64,000 nucleotides of DNA from Pseudosulfitobacter sp. DSM 107133 (lineage in GTDB: Bacteria > Pseudomonadota > Alphaproteobacteria > Rhodobacterales > Rhodobacteraceae), in the NCBI RefSeq assembly GCF_022788695.1, contig NZ_CP085157.1:62001-126000 (forward strand), read 5' to 3'. How positions within the stretch are numbered: position 1 is the first letter of the stretch; each line of letters begins with the position of its first letter. This document shows positions 61,921 through 64,000 of this stretch, one piece after another. The notes under the pieces are model-generated. The model made no database searches, was not told where the DNA came from, and saw only the letters and a list, made by a program, of their open reading frames with translations. A program made the translations under genes and the position numbers.

Positions 61921-62636
61921 GCGGCCCCCTCCTTTGCGAAACCGGAATCATACCCGCTCGAATCTTTGGAGATTCTCACCCGGTTGAACTCTTCCAGTTT
62001 CGGGTAGGTTTCCTTGAAGGCCGTCAGGAATTCCGCCATCGGCGCATCGACATAAAGACCCCGGTCGTTCACATATTCCATGTGGCGCTGGTCCTGCTCG
62101 TCGAATTCGTGGAAAAGAGCATCATGATAGCCGTCAAAGACCAGAGGCTTGACCCCGAATCTTTCACACAGCTCTATGTTGAAAGCGGGTGTGACCTTAT
62201 AGGATTCACCACCCAGCCAAAGTTGAACATAACCGTGATAGATAAAGAGATCGGTCCCCATCAGCTCCTGCAGCTTGGGAGTATTCAGGTGGTTGCGCAC
62301 GTCCGCGAATCCCAAAGCGGCGGGGATACCGACGGCGCGCAGACAGGCGGCAAGTAGGATTGCCTTGGGGACGCAGAAGGCTGCCTCCGCCCCGGCGATC
62401 CGGCTGGCACGATAAGAATCTTCATCCAGCGCAAAACAATACGGGTCGTAACGGATATCGTCGCGAACCGCTTCGAACAGGCGGATCGCCTTATCTCGAT
62501 TGGTCGCGTCCACAGGAAGATCGCGCAAAGCCGATGTGATGAAACCCTGCACTTCGAGGCTGTCGCTCTCGACAAAGTGCGCGGGCAAGACAAAGCGCGC
62601 AGCTTCTGTCGGCAGGTCGTCATGGGGTTGGGCCAT
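61917..62636 (-). CDS. Transglutaminase-like (papain-fold) protein
   Basis: 239 aa. EAAFCVPKAILLAACLRAVGIPA holds the Cys and its helix near residue 95; YHGYVQLWLGGESYKVTPAFN supplies the His and a following acidic/polar position. This is the bacterial transglutaminase-like superfamily (proteases, deamidases, amide hydrolases). No signal peptide; cytoplasmic. First gene of an operon otherwise made of acyl-CoA enzymes, where its task is obscure: hydrolysis of an amide-conjugated substrate is one idea. ATG 62636 starts the conserved part; the frame runs up to 62696 through the operator. Confidence 0.8.
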   Translation of the reverse strand: MAQPHDDLPTEAARFVLPAHFVESDSLEVQGFITSALRDLPVDATNRDKAIRLFEAVRDDIRYDPYCFALDEDSYRASRIAGAEAAFCVPKAILLAACLRAVGIPAALGFADVRNHLNTPKLQELMGTDLFIYHGYVQLWLGGESYKVTPAFNIELCERFGVKPLVFDGYHDALFHEFDEQDQRHMEYVNDRGLYVDAPMAEFLTAFKETYPKLEEFNRVRISKDSSGYDSGFAKEGAA

Positions 62637-62655
62637 TGGATCTGTCCATTTTTTT

Positions 62656-62696
62656 CTAACAAATGTTAGAATACAATCTGAAAACCTGCGGGTCAA
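62656..62696 (-). promoter_or_regulatory. Promoter with TetR operator copy 7 (CTAAC-AAAT-GTTAG at 62656-62669)
   Basis: On the minus strand TTGACC (62691-62696) and TATTCT (62668-62673) are 17 bp apart. The palindrome begins at the -10 and covers the start site. It lies 20 bp upstream of the transglutaminase-like ATG. No ribosome site precedes that ATG beyond an A/T-rich run, so the leader is short. Confidence 0.78.
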
Positions 62697-62702
62697 CGAG
62701 AT

Positions 62703-63839
62703 TTATTCTGTTTTTCGCAAGTCCTGGCCAAAGCGGGTATTGTCTTCCCCCAAAGCCGCAGCACGGCCGGCCGAAGTTGCCGCACAACGGAATTCCGGAG
62801 CAATTGGCAGCGGCAGCGCCGGTACCTCCCGACCAGAAATGTTCAGCTTCCGCGCGAATACGCCGCGTGCGATAAAATGCGGATCGGCCGCAGCTTCGGC
62901 TGGCGTTTTCACGACGGAACAGCAACAGTCCGCCGCGGCCAACAAAGACTCCCAATGGGTCGAGGGCTGGTCGCCCAGACGGCGCGCCACTTCCGCAACA
63001 CTGGCATTGGGGTCGGACCAGTCATCACGAAGCTCCTGCGGCAGGCCGATGACATCGCAGAACCTCTGCCAGAACTTTTCCTCGATCGCCCCGACGGCGA
63101 TCTGACGGCCGTCCGCCGCGGTATAGAGACGATAGCGCGCTAGGCCGCCGGTCAGACGGCTGCTGCCGCTTGCGATGTCATTGCCGGCGATCACGCCATC
63201 TGCATGGGCCCAGTAGGCAAAGGCAAACGCCCCCTCAGACATGGCGACATCAAGATGCGTCCCCTGACCGCTTGCCTGCCGCGCAATCAGGGCCAGCAGG
63301 ATATTCACCACCGCCGGATAGGTTCCGCCCCCGATATCAGCGACCAACCCGAAGGGCATGGTTGGCTGCTGATCCGGTCCCCGGCTCAGCGACAGGATCC
63401 CCGAATCGCCCACATAATTGAGATCGTGCCCGGCAGTCGAAGCCTTCGGGCCGGTCTGTCCATAGCCGGTGATCGAACAATAGATGAGACCGGGATTGAT
63501 CTCGCGCACGGCCTCGTATCCCAGACCGAGCCGGTCCATCACTCCGGGGCGAAATTGCTCTACCAGAACATCGGCCTTTTCAAGCAAAGGGCGCAGAACA
63601 TTCATTGCGCCCTTTGACTTGAGGTCGATAGCCACTGACCGCTTGCCGTGATTCAAAACAGCGAAGCCAATGCTCTCCCCGTCTATTTTTGGCGCGGTCA
63701 GGCGTGCGTCTTCACCCGTGCCCGGGCGCTCGAACTTGATAACCTCGGCCCCGGCTTCGGATAACATGAGCGTGGCCATCGGGCCGGGAAGAAGGGTGCT
63801 GAAATCCAGCACCAAGATATCCTTGAGCGGCTGTGTCAT
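62703..63839 (-). CDS. Alpha-methylacyl-CoA racemase-like protein, copy B (CaiB/BaiF family)
   Basis: 378 aa. AGHDLNYVGDSGIL holds the racemase-type His and LVADIGGGTYPAVVNIL the Asp; GTHLDVAMSEGAFAFAYWAHA is also racemase-like. So 2-methylacyl-CoA epimerisation is favoured over CoA transfer. ATG 63839 lies directly downstream of GAGGGAGGGAGG. It follows a MaoC gene by 10 bp and ends just before the operator of the next operon. Confidence 0.84.
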   Translation of the reverse strand: MTQPLKDILVLDFSTLLPGPMATLMLSEAGAEVIKFERPGTGEDARLTAPKIDGESIGFAVLNHGKRSVAIDLKSKGAMNVLRPLLEKADVLVEQFRPGVMDRLGLGYEAVREINPGLIYCSITGYGQTGPKASTAGHDLNYVGDSGILSLSRGPDQQPTMPFGLVADIGGGTYPAVVNILLALIARQASGQGTHLDVAMSEGAFAFAYWAHADGVIAGNDIASGSSRLTGGLARYRLYTAADGRQIAVGAIEEKFWQRFCDVIGLPQELRDDWSDPNASVAEVARRLGDQPSTHWESLLAAADCCCSVVKTPAEAAADPHFIARGVFARKLNISGREVPALPLPIAPEFRCAATSAGRAAALGEDNTRFGQDLRKTE

Positions 63840-63849
63840 CCTCCCTCCC

Positions 63850-64000
63850 TCACGCGAAACGCGCAGCCCCATTGTTTAGAACCACCACGTCGCGGGCCGG
63901 GATCGAAGCGCGGAACCGGGCCTCGCCACCCTCTTCCCAGATCTCAAACCGCACGGTCTCGCCGGGATAGACCGGGGCGGAAAACCGCACGTCCAGCCCG
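63850..64000 (-). CDS. MaoC-type enoyl-CoA hydratase, C-terminal end (cut by window edge)
   Basis: The last 49 codons before TGA (63850-63852): LDVRFSAPVYPGETVRFEIW and VVVLNNGAARFA. This is the C-terminal strand pair of peroxisomal-type (HSD17B4/MFE-2 hydratase) MaoC proteins. It belongs to the operon with the racemase-like gene, which again pairs racemase and hydratase. Confidence 0.8.
   Translation of the reverse strand, partial: GLDVRFSAPVYPGETVRFEIWEEGGEARFRASIPARDVVVLNNGAARFA

Noticed and set aside
50857..63839. Calling both CaiB/BaiF proteins plain CoA-transferases
   Set aside because: Both have the GHD-x-x-Y His and the ADIG Asp of alpha-methylacyl-CoA racemases, which favours the racemase branch.
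1..64000. CRISPR arrays, rRNA, tRNA, prophage
   Set aside because: No regularly spaced repeats, no rRNA or cloverleaf sequences and no phage structural genes seen on either strand.

Overview
The window looks like the chromosome or a megaplasmid of a GC-rich alphaproteobacterium, most likely Rhodobacterales (Roseobacter group); this rests on codon usage, gene style and family mix, not on a phylogenetic marker. Almost all of its 64 kb is one catabolic island built from CoA-thioester enzymes: eight intact acyl-CoA dehydrogenase (ACAD) genes plus one cut by the left edge and one C-terminal fragment, six crotonase-fold enzymes, six SDR-type proteins, two SCP-x-type thiolases, two alpha-methylacyl-CoA racemase-like CaiB/BaiF proteins, hot-dog thioesterases and dehydratases, several adenylate-forming ligases, three biotin-dependent acyl-CoA carboxylases and a dedicated branched-chain-amino-acid-type (Liv) ABC importer.

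Layout. 1-5.6 kb (minus): TetR regulator, a liu-like carboxylase (beta, hydratase, alpha) and a truncated ACAD. 5.7-8.7 kb: thiolase and SDR (minus) diverging from a gamma-carbonic-anhydrase/PaaY-like gene (plus). 8.8-15.0 kb (minus): an atu-like set (crotonase, AtuA-like protein, a carboxylase alpha subunit split into two polypeptides, carboxyltransferase). 15.1-20.1 kb (plus): two sister ACADs, a PECR-like SDR, a crotonase and two thioesterases. 20.1-22.4 kb: a fused double-TetR regulator diverging from a BadH-like dehydrogenase. 22.4-26.4 kb: acyl-CoA synthetase, NmrA-like and AraC-like genes, a thioesterase. 26.4-30.0 kb (minus): a broken acyl-CoA synthetase and a dienoyl-CoA-reductase-like flavoprotein. 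30.1-43.0 kb (plus): an eleven-gene operon with an AliB-like ACAD, a PaaK-like ligase, the third carboxylase, an HMG-CoA-lyase-like protein, an MFE-2-like SDR, a citryl-CoA-lyase-like protein and a MaoC-type hydratase. 43.0-50.8 kb (plus): a possible leader peptide, the Liv transporter with an acyl-CoA synthetase inserted, and an SDR. 50.8-55.3 kb: racemase-like gene diverging from hydratase, thiolase and ACAD. 55.3-57.1 kb: a scar of broken genes and an IS3-family remnant. 57.1-64.0 kb (minus): PaaK-like ligase, crotonase, a two-subunit ACAD, MaoC protein, transglutaminase-like protein, a second racemase-like gene and the end of a MaoC gene.

The most striking signal is a palindrome, TCTAAC-N4-GTTAGA with small variations, found seven times, at each major promoter region (about 5594, 7843, 15073, 21502, 30033, 42999 and 62656) and noticed nowhere else. 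Three TetR DNA-binding domains (one single-domain protein and the two halves of the fused one) share almost the same recognition helix, so the island probably forms one regulon controlled by an acyl-CoA-type effector.

Inferred function: uptake (Liv), activation (adenylate-forming ligases) and oxidation of a methyl-branched and/or alicyclic isoprenoid-derived carboxylic acid. 2-methyl branches would be handled by racemase, ACAD, MaoC hydratase, MFE-2-like SDR and SCP-x thiolase, as in peroxisomes. 3-methyl branches would be carboxylated, hydrated and cleaved as in the liu/atu pathways. AliB- and BadH-like proteins suggest a ring-oxidation step. The actual substrate cannot be read from the sequence.
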